Below, one piece after another: positions 15,966 through 24,300 of a stretch of DNA of 64,000 bases (positions are counted from its first letter, which is position 1; each line of letters opens with the position of its first letter). The notes beneath the pieces were generated by a model. It had not been told where the DNA came from and made no database searches. It worked only from the letters and a program-made list of their open reading frames with translations. The position numbers and the translations under genes are program-made. The DNA is from Actinomadura sp. DC4 (GTDB taxonomy: Bacteria; Actinomycetota; Actinomycetes; Streptosporangiales; Streptosporangiaceae): assembly GCF_030406325.1 (NCBI RefSeq), contig NZ_JAUEQY010000001.1, positions 310,001 to 374,000 on the forward strand, in the 5' to 3' direction.

Positions 15966-16610
15966 GTGGGCGCGGCCGGGCGTGAGACGCGAGAACGTCT
16001 GATCGAGACGGCGGAACGCCTCTTCGCCACGGAAGGCGTCAACGGCGTCAGCCTGCGCGAGATCGTCCGCGCCTCGGGCGCCCGCAACGTGACCGCCCTG
16101 CAGTACCACTTCGGCGACCGCCGGGGCCTGCTGCGCGCCGTGCTCGAACGGCATCACCGCGACGTGGAGACGGCACGCCACACGCTGCTCGACGCGTACG
16201 AGGCGGGCGGCGAGGCCGATGTGCACGCCCTGTCCGGGGCCCTGGTGCGCCCACTGGCGGCCAAGCTCGCCCATCCGGGCGGCCGCGCGTACCTCCAGAT
16301 CCTGGGCGAGCTGGTGAACCGCCCGGAGCCGGTCATCGGCCGGGCGAGCGTGAGCGACCCGGCGGACAGCACGTACCGCTGGCGCGAGCTGACCGGCCCG
16401 CTGCTGGAGGAGGACGCCACCCGCCTGCACCGCAGGTTCGTGGCGGTGCGCTTCACGATGGTGGAGCTGGCCCGCCGCGCGCAGTCCGGCCCGCACACGG
16501 ACGACCGCCTGTTCGCCAGCCACCTGGTCGACCTGGTCACCGCCGTACTGCTCGCCCCGCTGTCTCCCCAGACCCGCCGCCTGGCCGCCGAACGCGACCG
16601 CGGCGCCTGA
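15966..16610 (+). CDS. TetR-family regulator divergent from the 4-hydroxyacyl-type operon
   Basis: The 214-residue protein has the TetR helix-turn-helix in residues about 10-55 (RLIETAERLFATEGVNGVSL then NVTALQYHFGDRRGLLRAVL) and a helical C-terminal ligand domain. It starts at GTG 15966 with no ribosome site, so translation may be leaderless. The 71-bp gap to the divergent kinase gene contains the operon promoter and a dyad, so this is probably the local repressor, sensing an acyl-CoA intermediate; the ligand is inference. Confidence 0.87.
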   Translation: MGAAGRETRERLIETAERLFATEGVNGVSLREIVRASGARNVTALQYHFGDRRGLLRAVLERHHRDVETARHTLLDAYEAGGEADVHALSGALVRPLAAKLAHPGGRAYLQILGELVNRPEPVIGRASVSDPADSTYRWRELTGPLLEEDATRLHRRFVAVRFTMVELARRAQSGPHTDDRLFASHLVDLVTAVLLAPLSPQTRRLAAERDRGA

Positions 16611-16714
16611 CCCGGCTACGCCGAGAGGGGGCAGGCGGGAGGCCTTCCGTGACGGACGACGGCGGCCGTGACCGCCTCCGAGGATGGTGCGACGTCACCG
16701 CCTCGGAAGGAACC

Positions 16715-17251
16715 ATGAACAGCCTCTCCATCGCTGGAACCGTCTCGTGACGCCGCCCGACGGTCGCCGGATCCGCCGTGACGTGGCGGGGTGGCGGGCC
16801 GGCGCGGACCGCGATCGGCCGCGCTCACGGCCGGCACCGGGTGTTCCTAAGCGCCACGTGCGCGGCGCTGGTCCTGACCGCCGCCGGCGACGAGGCTCCC
16901 GGCCACGACAAGCCCGGCCCCTTCATCGACCTCGCGTTCGCCGTGGCGGTGGCGCTGGTCCGGCGGCCGTCCAGTGGGCCGCCGACCCGTCCACGTTCGA
17001 CGACGCGCCCTTCGGCGCCGCGTTCCCGCCGGGCATCGCGTTCACCGTCGTGTTCGGGCTGCTGATAGTGCTCACGGCCCGCTGGTGGTGGCACGCCGTC
17101 TTCGGGGCGCTCATCGCGTTCCGGATCGCCGGCATCGGCACTCGTCGCCGGGGTCCTCAGCATGATCAAAGCCCCGTCCCTCGCGGATCGCCCCGGCCTG
17201 ACCGGGTACGGCTGTCGGAACGGTGGTCGAACGTGCGCGAGCGCCTGGTGA
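16715..17251 (+). pseudogene. Degraded small membrane protein with shifted frames
   Basis: Coding signal crosses frames here. One frame gives HRVFLSATCAALVLTAAGDE and FIDLAFAVAVAL (about 16833-16955); the signal then moves to the frame giving AAVQWAADPSTFDDAPFGAA and the hydrophobic FTVVFGLLIVLTARWWWHAV (about 16965-17140); it then returns to the first frame for LVAGVLSMIKAPSLADRPGL, ending at TGA 17249-17251. An ATG at 16715 with AAGGA upstream is in the first frame but meets a stop at 16748. I read this as a broken gene for a small membrane protein of unknown family. Sequencing error is the alternative. Confidence 0.5.
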
Positions 17252-17279
17252 AGCGGGATGCCGGACATGCCGTCGGGCC

Positions 17280-17774
17280 TCAGGAGGCGGCCCGTACGTG
17301 GTCGCGGATGTGCTCCGCCCACGTCTCGGGGGAGTCCACGGGGCTGAAATGTCCCGTGTTCTCCATGATGTGCAGGTCGTAATCGCTGTAGTGGTCGTCC
17401 AGCGTGTCGCTCCATTCCGTGGGGAAGAGCGCGTCGCCGTCCGGCCACAGGATGGTGACGTTCTTGGAGAACCTGTCACCCGGCGCCGGTCTGGTCTCGT
17501 TGGCGTAATAGGTGATGGGGTTGCCCTCGGGGTGGCGGAACCACATCACGCCGGCCAGGAAGGCGCCGGGCGCCGAGTGGTTCTCGGTGAGGTGGTCGAG
17601 GAGCTCGACCAGGGAGTGCGCCAGGTCAGGGCGCCTCACGGCGATGGTCTGGACGGTGAAGCTGCCCACGTCGTACCCGCACAGCACGGCGTCGCCGATG
17701 CCCAGCTCGTCGATGAGCGCGATGACGCCGTCGACCTGGCCGCTGAGCGAGTTGGAAGTCCCGTGCTCTATTCG
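17280..17774 (-). pseudogene. 5'-truncated alpha/beta hydrolase, epoxide-hydrolase-like
   Basis: About 164 codons encode the C-terminal part of an alpha/beta hydrolase. The nucleophile elbow is CGYDVGSF, with Asp in place of the usual Ser, as in epoxide hydrolases and haloalkane dehalogenases; an acid region (ILWPDGDALFPTEW) and the final His (MENTGHFSPVDSPE) are present. The first 80-100 residues, including the oxyanion HGxP motif, are missing: upstream the frame runs into a TetR gene in another frame, and the homology begins near its stop codon. There is no ribosome site. It is probably a deletion remnant fused against the TetR gene. Confidence 0.6.
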
Positions 17775-18400
17775 ACCGGGTCGGCGTCCGCCGTCTGCGG
17801 CGTGACGCCGACGAGCTTGGTGAGGAAGCGGTCGACCTGCTCCTCCAGGGGCGGCCAGGGCAGGTCGGGCTGGTTGACGCGCATCGAGACGCTGCCGTGG
17901 ACGGCCGCGCGCAGGTCCAGGGCGACCGTCGCGGCGTCGCCGGGCGGGGCCAGGCCCGCGTCCATGCAGCGCTGGACCGCCGCCGTGGTGCGTTCGGCCT
18001 GGTCCTCCTTGAAGGCCATCGACGTGCGCCGGTTGAGGGTGCTCTCGTGCATGACCTTGTACAGGCCGGGATGGACGTGGGCCCACGAGCCCGGCAGGAG
18101 CACACGGGCGCGGAGTGCGGCGGTCGGGTCGGTGCCGCTCGCCTCCGCCTGCTCGATGCCGCCGGTCAGCTCACGGTGGCAGCGCTCCAGCGCGGCGAGC
18201 ACCAGGGCGTCCCGGTCCTCGAAGTGGATGTAGACGGACGTCGCGGCGATGCCGACCTCGCGGGCCACCGCGCGCAGGGACAGGGCCTGGTCGTCGGCCA
18301 GGTCGTCGAGCATCTGAAGGGCGGCGGACACGATGTCGTCTCGCAGGCGTTCGCCCTGGCCGCGGGGGTTGCGGCCGCGGGACGGCGAAGGCGCGTTCAT
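17768..18400 (-). CDS. TetR-family regulator
   Basis: The 210-residue protein has the TetR DNA-binding domain (DDIVSAALQMLDDLADDQ, then LRAVAREVGIAATSVYIHFE) and a TetR C-terminal domain. ATG 18400 is the family-typical start. A dyad (CTACA-GT-TGTAG) lies 33 bases upstream and is a likely autoregulatory site. The gene ends where the truncated hydrolase homology begins, so the hydrolase may once have been its target. Confidence 0.85.
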   Translation of the reverse strand: MNAPSPSRGRNPRGQGERLRDDIVSAALQMLDDLADDQALSLRAVAREVGIAATSVYIHFEDRDALVLAALERCHRELTGGIEQAEASGTDPTAALRARVLLPGSWAHVHPGLYKVMHESTLNRRTSMAFKEDQAERTTAAVQRCMDAGLAPPGDAATVALDLRAAVHGSVSMRVNQPDLPWPPLEEQVDRFLTKLVGVTPQTADADPVE

Positions 18401-18432
18401 GGCCGGCCATTGTAGTCGCGCGCTCGGTTACA

Positions 18433-18444
18433 CTACAGTTGTAG
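18433..18444. promoter_or_regulatory. TetR-type operator dyad
   Basis: CTACA-GT-TGTAG has perfect 5-bp arms, with two further symmetric bases (TT and AA) outside a 3-bp mismatch. TTGTAG recurs at 18413-18418. Its position between the TetR gene and the plus-strand gene at 18525 fits control of both. Confidence 0.5.
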
Positions 18445-18524
18445 CACAACGGGTGTCCGGTTACGAGGGCCGGAGAGCCGGCGGACGCTCGGGCCGCCGT
18501 TCGAGCTGCACGTGACCACGGCGC

Positions 18525-18770
18525 GTGGACGCCGGCGACCTGCGGGAGATGCTCCGGTTCATCTCCTACGACAACGGCTATCCGGCGGCGCTCGCGGCGC
18601 TGGACCGGCGGACCGAGATCGAGCGAGAGGACGGCCTGCCGGGGCCCACCGGCCAGCGCCACGACGTGGACGCGGACGGAGCCCAGTACGGCATGACCAA
18701 GGCCTGGCGTGGCCTGCGGGCGGTCGACGAGCTCCTGGCCGGTTCCTACGCCGGACGCGTCTGCAACTAG
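18525..18770 (+). CDS. Small hypothetical protein
   Basis: This 81-residue reading frame starts with GTG and has coding-like third-position GC. The product is hydrophilic and helical at first (AGDLREMLRFISYDNGYPAA), with no recognised domain and no membrane segment. It has no clear ribosome site. The divergent TetR gene is 124 bp upstream and the next small gene follows by 30 bp. I cannot assign a function and consider it moderately likely to be real. Confidence 0.4.
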   Translation: MDAGDLREMLRFISYDNGYPAALAALDRRTEIEREDGLPGPTGQRHDVDADGAQYGMTKAWRGLRAVDELLAGSYAGRVCN

Positions 18771-18800
18771 CGGGACACGCTCGTCACAGGAGTGGAGGTG

Positions 18801-19013
18801 ATGGCTACGCTACGTGTACGGTTTTGCCACGTGGAGAACCTGCGGATAGGCGTGGTCGAGGTCGAACACGACGAGCGGACCACCCACGACCACCTGAGTT
18901 GTTCGGTCTGCTCATGGCAGCTGGGGGTGTCGCCGAGGGAGTACGCCGTGCGCATCGCGCACCGGCACGACGACTCCCACCAGCCCGACACCGTACGCCG
19001 CGACGTGCCCTAA
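18801..19013 (+). CDS. Small Cys/His-rich protein, possible zinc binder
   Basis: The 70-residue product contains CSVCSW about midway and a His-rich tail (RIAHRHDDSH), a spacing that could bind one zinc ion. No family is recognised. ATG 18801 has GGAGTGGAGGT immediately upstream. Its TAA stop overlaps the stop of the convergent ADP-ribosylglycohydrolase gene (19010-19013), so the two transcripts are antisense at their ends. Confidence 0.5.
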   Translation: MATLRVRFCHVENLRIGVVEVEHDERTTHDHLSCSVCSWQLGVSPREYAVRIAHRHDDSHQPDTVRRDVP

Positions 19014-19936
19014 GCCGTGGCGCGTACGGCGAGGTCGACCAGGTCGTCGGCGGTCAGGCCCGGCCAGCCGTGTACGGCCGCGCGCCACTCGGGTGGTACC
19101 GCCGAGGCGCCGTGCCGGGCGCCGAGCAGCGCGCCCGCGATGGCCGCGACCGTGTCGGTGTCATCGCCCGCGCGCACCGCCGCGACCAGTCCGTCCGGCA
19201 GTGTCGAGGTGCGGCGGATCGCCGACCAGGCGGCCTGCAGCGCCGGCACGACGAAGCCGTTCGGGCTGAAGCGGTCCGGGGGAGCGGCCTCGGCCTCGTC
19301 CAGCCACGCCGCCCACCGGTCGCGCCGGTCCGGCGGCAGAAGGGCGAGCCCCTCTCGTACGCCGTCGAAGCGAGCCGACAGCACCGCCCGCCGTACGCCG
19401 GAACACCACAGCACGCACGCGTCCCCGGCCAGGTCGTCGAAGTGCGTCAGGCCGCTGACCAGCCGCGCCGCCTCGGCCATCGCCGCGACGTCGTCCAGAT
19501 AGGGGAGCGCGACGACGCCGGTGCGCATCAGCGAGCCGTTGCCCGCGCTGCGGCCCGTACGGCGGTGCACCGCGGCGGCGGCCCGGCGCATCTCCGACGA
19601 CGTCCCGGCATCGACGGCCTCCAGCACCTGCCGGGTCTGGGCTCCGATGTCGCTCGCGCCCTCGCGGTACCACCGCATGAACCGTACGGCGATGCCGTCC
19701 AGCGCGAGCTCCGACAGCAGGCCGTGACCGCGCGCCGCCACCTCCGCCACGCACGCCTGCATCTGGGTGTCGTCGCTGTACTCGCCCGGCTCGTACGGCC
19801 CGAGCCCGCCGCCGACCATCTCCGGAGCACCGGAAGGCTGCGCGGCGAACTCGTACGGCACGCCGAGCGCGTCGCCGCAGGCCGCCCCGAGGAGTACGCC
19901 GGCCGCCCGGTCGCGCTGTTCAGAAGTGAGGATCAC
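19010..19936 (-). CDS. ADP-ribosylglycohydrolase (DraG/ARH family)
   Basis: The 308-residue protein has the all-helical DraG fold with both magnesium-binding clusters: GEYSDDTQM near residue 52 and VRAGDDTDTVAAIAGALLGA near 265, plus the N-terminal AAGVLLGAACGDALGVPYEF. Such enzymes remove ADP-ribose from protein side chains or small molecules. No ADP-ribosyltransferase partner is encoded nearby, so the substrate is unknown. The start is GTG 19936 with AGGGG close upstream. It lies 35 bp downstream of the MFS gene on the same strand. Confidence 0.88.
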   Translation of the reverse strand: MILTSEQRDRAAGVLLGAACGDALGVPYEFAAQPSGAPEMVGGGLGPYEPGEYSDDTQMQACVAEVAARGHGLLSELALDGIAVRFMRWYREGASDIGAQTRQVLEAVDAGTSSEMRRAAAAVHRRTGRSAGNGSLMRTGVVALPYLDDVAAMAEAARLVSGLTHFDDLAGDACVLWCSGVRRAVLSARFDGVREGLALLPPDRRDRWAAWLDEAEAAPPDRFSPNGFVVPALQAAWSAIRRTSTLPDGLVAAVRAGDDTDTVAAIAGALLGARHGASAVPPEWRAAVHGWPGLTADDLVDLAVRATA

Positions 19937-19971
19937 CCCTGTGCGACGACCGGGCGGCCGATGAGGTTCCG

Positions 19972-21492
19972 TCAGGAGGCGGCGGTCAGCCGCGCGACCT
20001 CACGCTCGTGCTCGTCGGCGTCGGCCTTGGCCGCCTTCGGGCTCCAGCGGCCGACCAGCGGCAGCATCAGCCCGAGGAACAGGATCTCGGCCACGATGCA
20101 CACCCACCACCAGGTCTGCCACTGGTGCGGCCCGTCGGCCGCCGCGGCCTTGATCTTGCCGACCTCCGCGAGCAGCGCCGGGGGCGGGTTGGCGCCCGCG
20201 GCCTTGACCTGGGCGAGCACCGCCGGCGCCTCGACCAGCTTGTTCATCGCGGTGACGACGTAGGGCAGGACGAAGAAGGCCACGCAGACCACGATGCGCA
20301 GGATCCAACCCCAGATCGCCAGGCCGGTCGCGGTCAGCGCCGGGTTGCGCTTCTCGATGGTCTCGGTGAACGCCGCCATCCAGGGCGCGTACGCCGTGGC
20401 CAGCCCGAGCGAGATCAGCGCGATGATCACGATCAGTGTGGTGGCGCTCGTGTGCGGATGGGTGGTCTTGGTCATGAAGACGAACGTCATCACGACCGCC
20501 AGCACCGTGCCGGCCACCATGAAGGGCTTGCGCACCCGCAGGCGGTCCGACAGGACGCCCACGACGACCAGGCTGACCGCGTTGATCCCCCAGTACCAGG
20601 TGTTGATGCCGTTCGCCTTCGAGGTCGTGAACCCGAAGTTGGAGGTCAGGTAGACGGTGAAGAACCCGACCGCGGTGTAGTAGATCAGCAGCAGGATGCT
20701 GACCCCGAGCGCGGGCGCGAGGATGTCCATGTGGAGCATCTGCCGCCACGGGTTCTCCAGGTCGACCTGCCGCTCGGCCTGGCCGGCGCGCGACTCGACG
20801 AGCTCGCGGTCCGCGGGGCTGACCATCACCTGGTCGCGCAGGCCCGGCTTGAGCTCCCGCAGGCCGAACAGCGCGATGACGAACGCGATGAGCCCGACCA
20901 CGGCGACGATGTAGAACTGGCTGGTCCAGGAGTTGTCGAAGTGCGGCAGCGTCCGGTTGGCCACGAAGCTGACGACCAGGCTGCCCACGACCGGCCCGAG
21001 CGTCCAGAAGCCCATCGCGGAGGCGCGGCCGATCTGCGGTGAGAAGTCCCGTACGAGGGCCGGGGTCGCGACCAGGCACATGCCCTCGACGATGCCGCCG
21101 AGCACGAGGAACAGCCCGAAGACGAACTTGTTCGGCGCGAGCGGGGTGATCAGCACGAGCACCCCGGTGACGAGCAGGCCGTACGTCACCAGGTTGGCGC
21201 GGCCCCAGCGGTCGGCGAGACCGGCGGCGAGTGAGCCGAACGCGCCGACGAGGTTGGAGATGACGAGGATGTTCACGTAGTAGATGAACGACATCTTGAA
21301 GTGCTCGAGGACGAGCGGCGCGACGCCGCCCGTCACGTACAGCTCGTAATACAGGATGATCGTGACGAACACGGCCACCGCGAGGTACCAGTAGCGGGCT
21401 CCGGAGCTCGGATAGCGGTCCAGACCGCGGCGCCAGAGCCGGTCCATCGTGAAGCCGTCCGCAGGGGCGGCCGTCGGATTCGAAGGGGCCAT
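19972..21492 (-). CDS. MFS transporter, probably for an organic or aromatic acid
   Basis: The 506-residue protein has 12 predicted membrane helices and the major-facilitator loop motif GLADRWGRANLVTYG between helices 2 and 3; a second copy-like motif is VGVLSDRLRVRKPFMV. A soluble insert of about 45 residues (VEAPAVLAQVKAAGANPPPA and onward) sits before the last helix. GAGGAA lies 5 bases before the ATG. It is divergent from a TetR gene and its acyl-CoA synthetase, so uptake of the acid that the synthetase activates is a reasonable inference. Confidence 0.85.
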   Translation of the reverse strand: MAPSNPTAAPADGFTMDRLWRRGLDRYPSSGARYWYLAVAVFVTIILYYELYVTGGVAPLVLEHFKMSFIYYVNILVISNLVGAFGSLAAGLADRWGRANLVTYGLLVTGVLVLITPLAPNKFVFGLFLVLGGIVEGMCLVATPALVRDFSPQIGRASAMGFWTLGPVVGSLVVSFVANRTLPHFDNSWTSQFYIVAVVGLIAFVIALFGLRELKPGLRDQVMVSPADRELVESRAGQAERQVDLENPWRQMLHMDILAPALGVSILLLIYYTAVGFFTVYLTSNFGFTTSKANGINTWYWGINAVSLVVVGVLSDRLRVRKPFMVAGTVLAVVMTFVFMTKTTHPHTSATTLIVIIALISLGLATAYAPWMAAFTETIEKRNPALTATGLAIWGWILRIVVCVAFFVLPYVVTAMNKLVEAPAVLAQVKAAGANPPPALLAEVGKIKAAAADGPHQWQTWWWVCIVAEILFLGLMLPLVGRWSPKAAKADADEHEREVARLTAAS

Positions 21493-21580
21493 CGATTCCT
21501 CGTTTTCGGATCTGGGCGGACTGCTCCGAAGCGCCGGTCGACGCCCCGCCCCCGAGGCTGATGTGCCGGATGACCTGTGA

Positions 21581-21614
21581 CATCATGGGTGAATAAGCGT
21601 TCATTCACATGATG
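21581..21614. promoter_or_regulatory. Extended FadR-like operator between MFS and TetR genes
   Basis: GTGAAT-N8-ATTCAC (21589-21608) is a perfect inverted repeat and is flanked by a second perfect pair, CATCAT (21581-21586) and ATGATG (21609-21614). The core TGAATAAGCGTTCATTCA resembles TGAATGA-type sites of TetR-family fatty-acid regulators such as Bacillus FadR. It lies in the 174-bp divergent gap and probably controls both the MFS gene and the TetR-synthetase operon. Confidence 0.65.
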
Positions 21615-21666
21615 GAAACATTAGTACGCTCGACTTAAGCGACGTGTCAAGAGAGAGGATCGAGCG

Positions 21667-22290
21667 GTGACCGAGTCAGGCCTGCCCGCCGGTGGTTCGC
21701 CGCTCCAGCAGCGCCTCGCCGCCGCGGCCGTCGAGCTGTTCTACCGGCAGGGCGCGCTCGCGACCTCGGTACGGCAGATCACCGAGGCGTGCGGTCTCAC
21801 GCCCGGCGCGCTCTACAACCACTTCGACTCCAAGGACCAGCTTCTGTACGTCGTGGTGCGCGACATCCACCTGAGGCTGGAGAGCGTGCTGAACGCGGCG
21901 CTGGCCGAGGCGGCGGGTGACCCGGTCGCCGAGCTCAGCGCGATCGTCAAGGTCTACGTCGCACGGCATTCGGACCACCGCGAGACCGCGCGGGTGGCCA
22001 ACCGGGAGTTCCCCCTGCTCTCGGGCGAGCGCTATGACGAGGTCGTCGCCATCCGCCGGCGGCTGCGCGACAGCGTGGTCGACGTGCTACTGGCGGGCCA
22101 GCGGAAACAGGTGTTCGATCTGGTCGGGGGCGAGGACCGCGCGGCGGCGGTGCTGACCGCGATTCCGATCCTCGACATGTGCGTGCACATCAGCGAATGG
22201 TTCCATGAGCATCGGCCCCTCAGCCATACGGACCTGGAGGCGCGTTACATCGGCCTCGCACTGCGCATGGCGGGGGCACGGACCGAATGA
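21667..22290 (+). CDS. TetR-family regulator, FadR-like context
   Basis: The 207-residue protein has the TetR helix-turn-helix (LAAAAVELFYRQGALATSVR then CGLTPGALYNHFDSKDQLLY) and a C-terminal domain ending in DMCVHISEWFHEHRPLSHTD. GTG 21667 begins the gene, with GAGAGAGGATCGAGC upstream. The acyl-CoA synthetase follows by 18 bp in an operon. The FadR-like dyad upstream and the linked synthetase suggest release by an acyl-CoA; the ligand itself is inference. Confidence 0.87.
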   Translation: MTESGLPAGGSPLQQRLAAAAVELFYRQGALATSVRQITEACGLTPGALYNHFDSKDQLLYVVVRDIHLRLESVLNAALAEAAGDPVAELSAIVKVYVARHSDHRETARVANREFPLLSGERYDEVVAIRRRLRDSVVDVLLAGQRKQVFDLVGGEDRAAAVLTAIPILDMCVHISEWFHEHRPLSHTDLEARYIGLALRMAGARTE

Positions 22291-22308
22291 CACGACCTGG
22301 AGGTCGCC

Positions 22309-23850
22309 ATGGCCCACCTGCTCCGCCCGTACGTCGAGGCACGGCCGGACGAAGCCGCCGTCACCGACGAGCGCGGCAGTACGACCTGGCGTGAGTTCGG
22401 CGCCCGCGTCGACCGGCTGGCGGGCGCGCTGCGCGGAGCGGGGCTGGTGAGCGGCGACGCGATCGCCATCCACTCGGGCAACCGCCGGGAGTACTTCGAG
22501 CTGATGAGCGCCGCCACGCACGTCGGGCTGCGCTACGTCCTGGTCAACTGGCACTGGACCGCGGACGAGCTGGCCTACGTCCTCACCGACTCCGGGGCCA
22601 AGGCGCTGTTCTCCGAGGACCGGCTCGCCGACATCGCCGTCGAGGCGTCCGGGGAGCTGCCGCTGCGCGTCGGCATCGGCGAGGTGCCGGGCTTCACGCC
22701 GTACGAGGAGTTCCTGGCCGGGGGGCCGGACGGCGAGCCCGAGGACCAGGTCATGGGCTGGCCGATGATCTACACCTCGGGTACGACCGGGCGGCCCAAG
22801 GGCGTACGGCGCAAGCTCGTGACCACCGGCGCCTCGATCGAGACCATGGAGCTCATCACCACGACGTTCGCGCAGGTGCTGAGAATTCCGGAGGGCGGGC
22901 GGTCGCTGCTGGTCGGGCCCGTCTACCACTCCGCGCAGTGGCTGTGGTCGCACGGCCTGCTCTGCGCCGGCCGCTCGGTCGTGATGCGGGCCACGTTCGA
23001 CCCCGAGGAGACGCTGCGTCTCATCGAGGAGCACCGGATCACGAACGTCCACCTGGTGCCCACGCAGTTCGTCCGCCTCCTGCGGCTGGACGAGGCGACG
23101 CGCGACGCCTACGACCTGTCCGGCCTGGCCGCCGTGTGGCACGGCGCGGCGCCGTGCTCGCCCGAGGTCAAGCGCCGGATGATCGACTGGTTCGGCCCGG
23201 TCATCCATGAGTACTACGGCTCCACCGAGGCGTCGGTGATCACCGTGGTCTCCTCCGAGGAGTGGCTGAAGCGGCCGGGCACGGTCGGGCAGGCTCTGCC
23301 GACGGCCGAGCTCCACGTGCTGCGCGAGGACGGCTCGCCGGCCGATACGGGCGAGCGCGGGCAACTGTGGTTCCGCTACACCAACGGCGACGACGTGGAG
23401 TACTGGGGCGACCCGGACAAGACCGCCGGCATCCACCGCGGCGACGGCCTGTTCACGACGGGGGACATCGGCTACCTCGACGCCGACGGCTACCTCTTCC
23501 TCGCCGACCGGGTCATCGACATGATCATCAGCGGCGGGGTGAACATCTACCCGGCCGAGATCGAGGGCGTGCTCATCACCCATCCGGCCGTACGCGACGT
23601 CGCGATCTTCGGCGTGCCGGACGCGGAGTTCGGCGAGCAGGTGAAGGCCGCGGTCGAGCTGGAGGAGGGCAACGAGGCCTCGGACGCGCTCGCCGAGGAA
23701 CTCATCGCCTTCACCCGCCGTGCGCTGGCGGGGTACAAGGCGCCCAAGTCGGTCGACTTCCTCGACGCCCTGCCCCGTACGCCGACGGGCAAGCTCTACA
23801 AGCGCCTGATCCGCGACCCCTACTGGTCGGGCGAGGACAAGGCGATCTGA
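22309..23850 (+). CDS. Acyl-CoA synthetase (ANL family)
   Basis: The 513-residue enzyme carries the phosphate loop MIYTSGTTGRPKGVRRK, the adenylate motif HEYYGSTEASVITVVSSEEW, hinge DRVIDMIISGGVNIYPAEIE and the C-terminal lysine motif PRTPTGKLYKRLIRDPYW. It makes an acyl-CoA from ATP and a carboxylic acid. GGAGGT lies 5 bases before the ATG. It is closely related to the synthetase at 24787 (same SGGVNIYP and GKLYKRL motifs), so the two are probably duplicates specialised for different acids. Co-transcription with the TetR gene indicates substrate-induced expression. Confidence 0.9.
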   Translation: MAHLLRPYVEARPDEAAVTDERGSTTWREFGARVDRLAGALRGAGLVSGDAIAIHSGNRREYFELMSAATHVGLRYVLVNWHWTADELAYVLTDSGAKALFSEDRLADIAVEASGELPLRVGIGEVPGFTPYEEFLAGGPDGEPEDQVMGWPMIYTSGTTGRPKGVRRKLVTTGASIETMELITTTFAQVLRIPEGGRSLLVGPVYHSAQWLWSHGLLCAGRSVVMRATFDPEETLRLIEEHRITNVHLVPTQFVRLLRLDEATRDAYDLSGLAAVWHGAAPCSPEVKRRMIDWFGPVIHEYYGSTEASVITVVSSEEWLKRPGTVGQALPTAELHVLREDGSPADTGERGQLWFRYTNGDDVEYWGDPDKTAGIHRGDGLFTTGDIGYLDADGYLFLADRVIDMIISGGVNIYPAEIEGVLITHPAVRDVAIFGVPDAEFGEQVKAAVELEEGNEASDALAEELIAFTRRALAGYKAPKSVDFLDALPRTPTGKLYKRLIRDPYWSGEDKAI

Positions 23851-23953
23851 CCGGCCGGGCATCGGTCAGGAATCGAGAAGCCCGGACGGCCCGGCGGTCC
23901 GTAGCGTGATGGGCATGGAGCGGAGAGCTCCGGTCACCACCAGGGAGAACGCC

Positions 23954-24298
23954 ATGAGCGAAGGCATCAAGACGATCATCTATCCGGTCCGCGACGTCGC
24001 GGCGGCGAAGGCCGTGTACACCGCGCTGCTCGGCGCGGAGCCGTACGCGGACACGCCTTACTACGTCGGCTTCAAGGCGGGCGGCCAGGACATCGGCCTC
24101 GACCCGAACGGGCACGGGCAGGGCATGACCGGACCGGTCGGCTACCACCAGGTCGGCGACATCAAGGCCACACTGCAGGCGCTGCTCGACGCGGGGGCGC
24201 AGGCGGACCAGGACGTACGCGACGTCGGGGGCGGCCGGCTGATCGCCACCGTGAAGGACGCGGACGGCAACGTCATCGGTCTGCTGCAGGACGCCTGA
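23954..24298 (+). CDS. VOC (glyoxalase/bleomycin resistance) superfamily protein
   Basis: The 114-residue protein is a single-domain VOC protein with IIYPVRDVAAAKAVYTALLG at the N-terminus and KDADGNVIGLLQ at the C-terminus. The fold serves metal-dependent lyases, dioxygenases and drug-binding proteins; the exact activity cannot be read. I use ATG 23954 with AGGGAGAACGCC upstream instead of in-frame ATGs from 23906. The next gene starts 2 bases after its stop, so the two form an operon. Confidence 0.8.
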   Translation: MSEGIKTIIYPVRDVAAAKAVYTALLGAEPYADTPYYVGFKAGGQDIGLDPNGHGQGMTGPVGYHQVGDIKATLQALLDAGAQADQDVRDVGGGRLIATVKDADGNVIGLLQDA

Positions 24299-24300
24299 GA

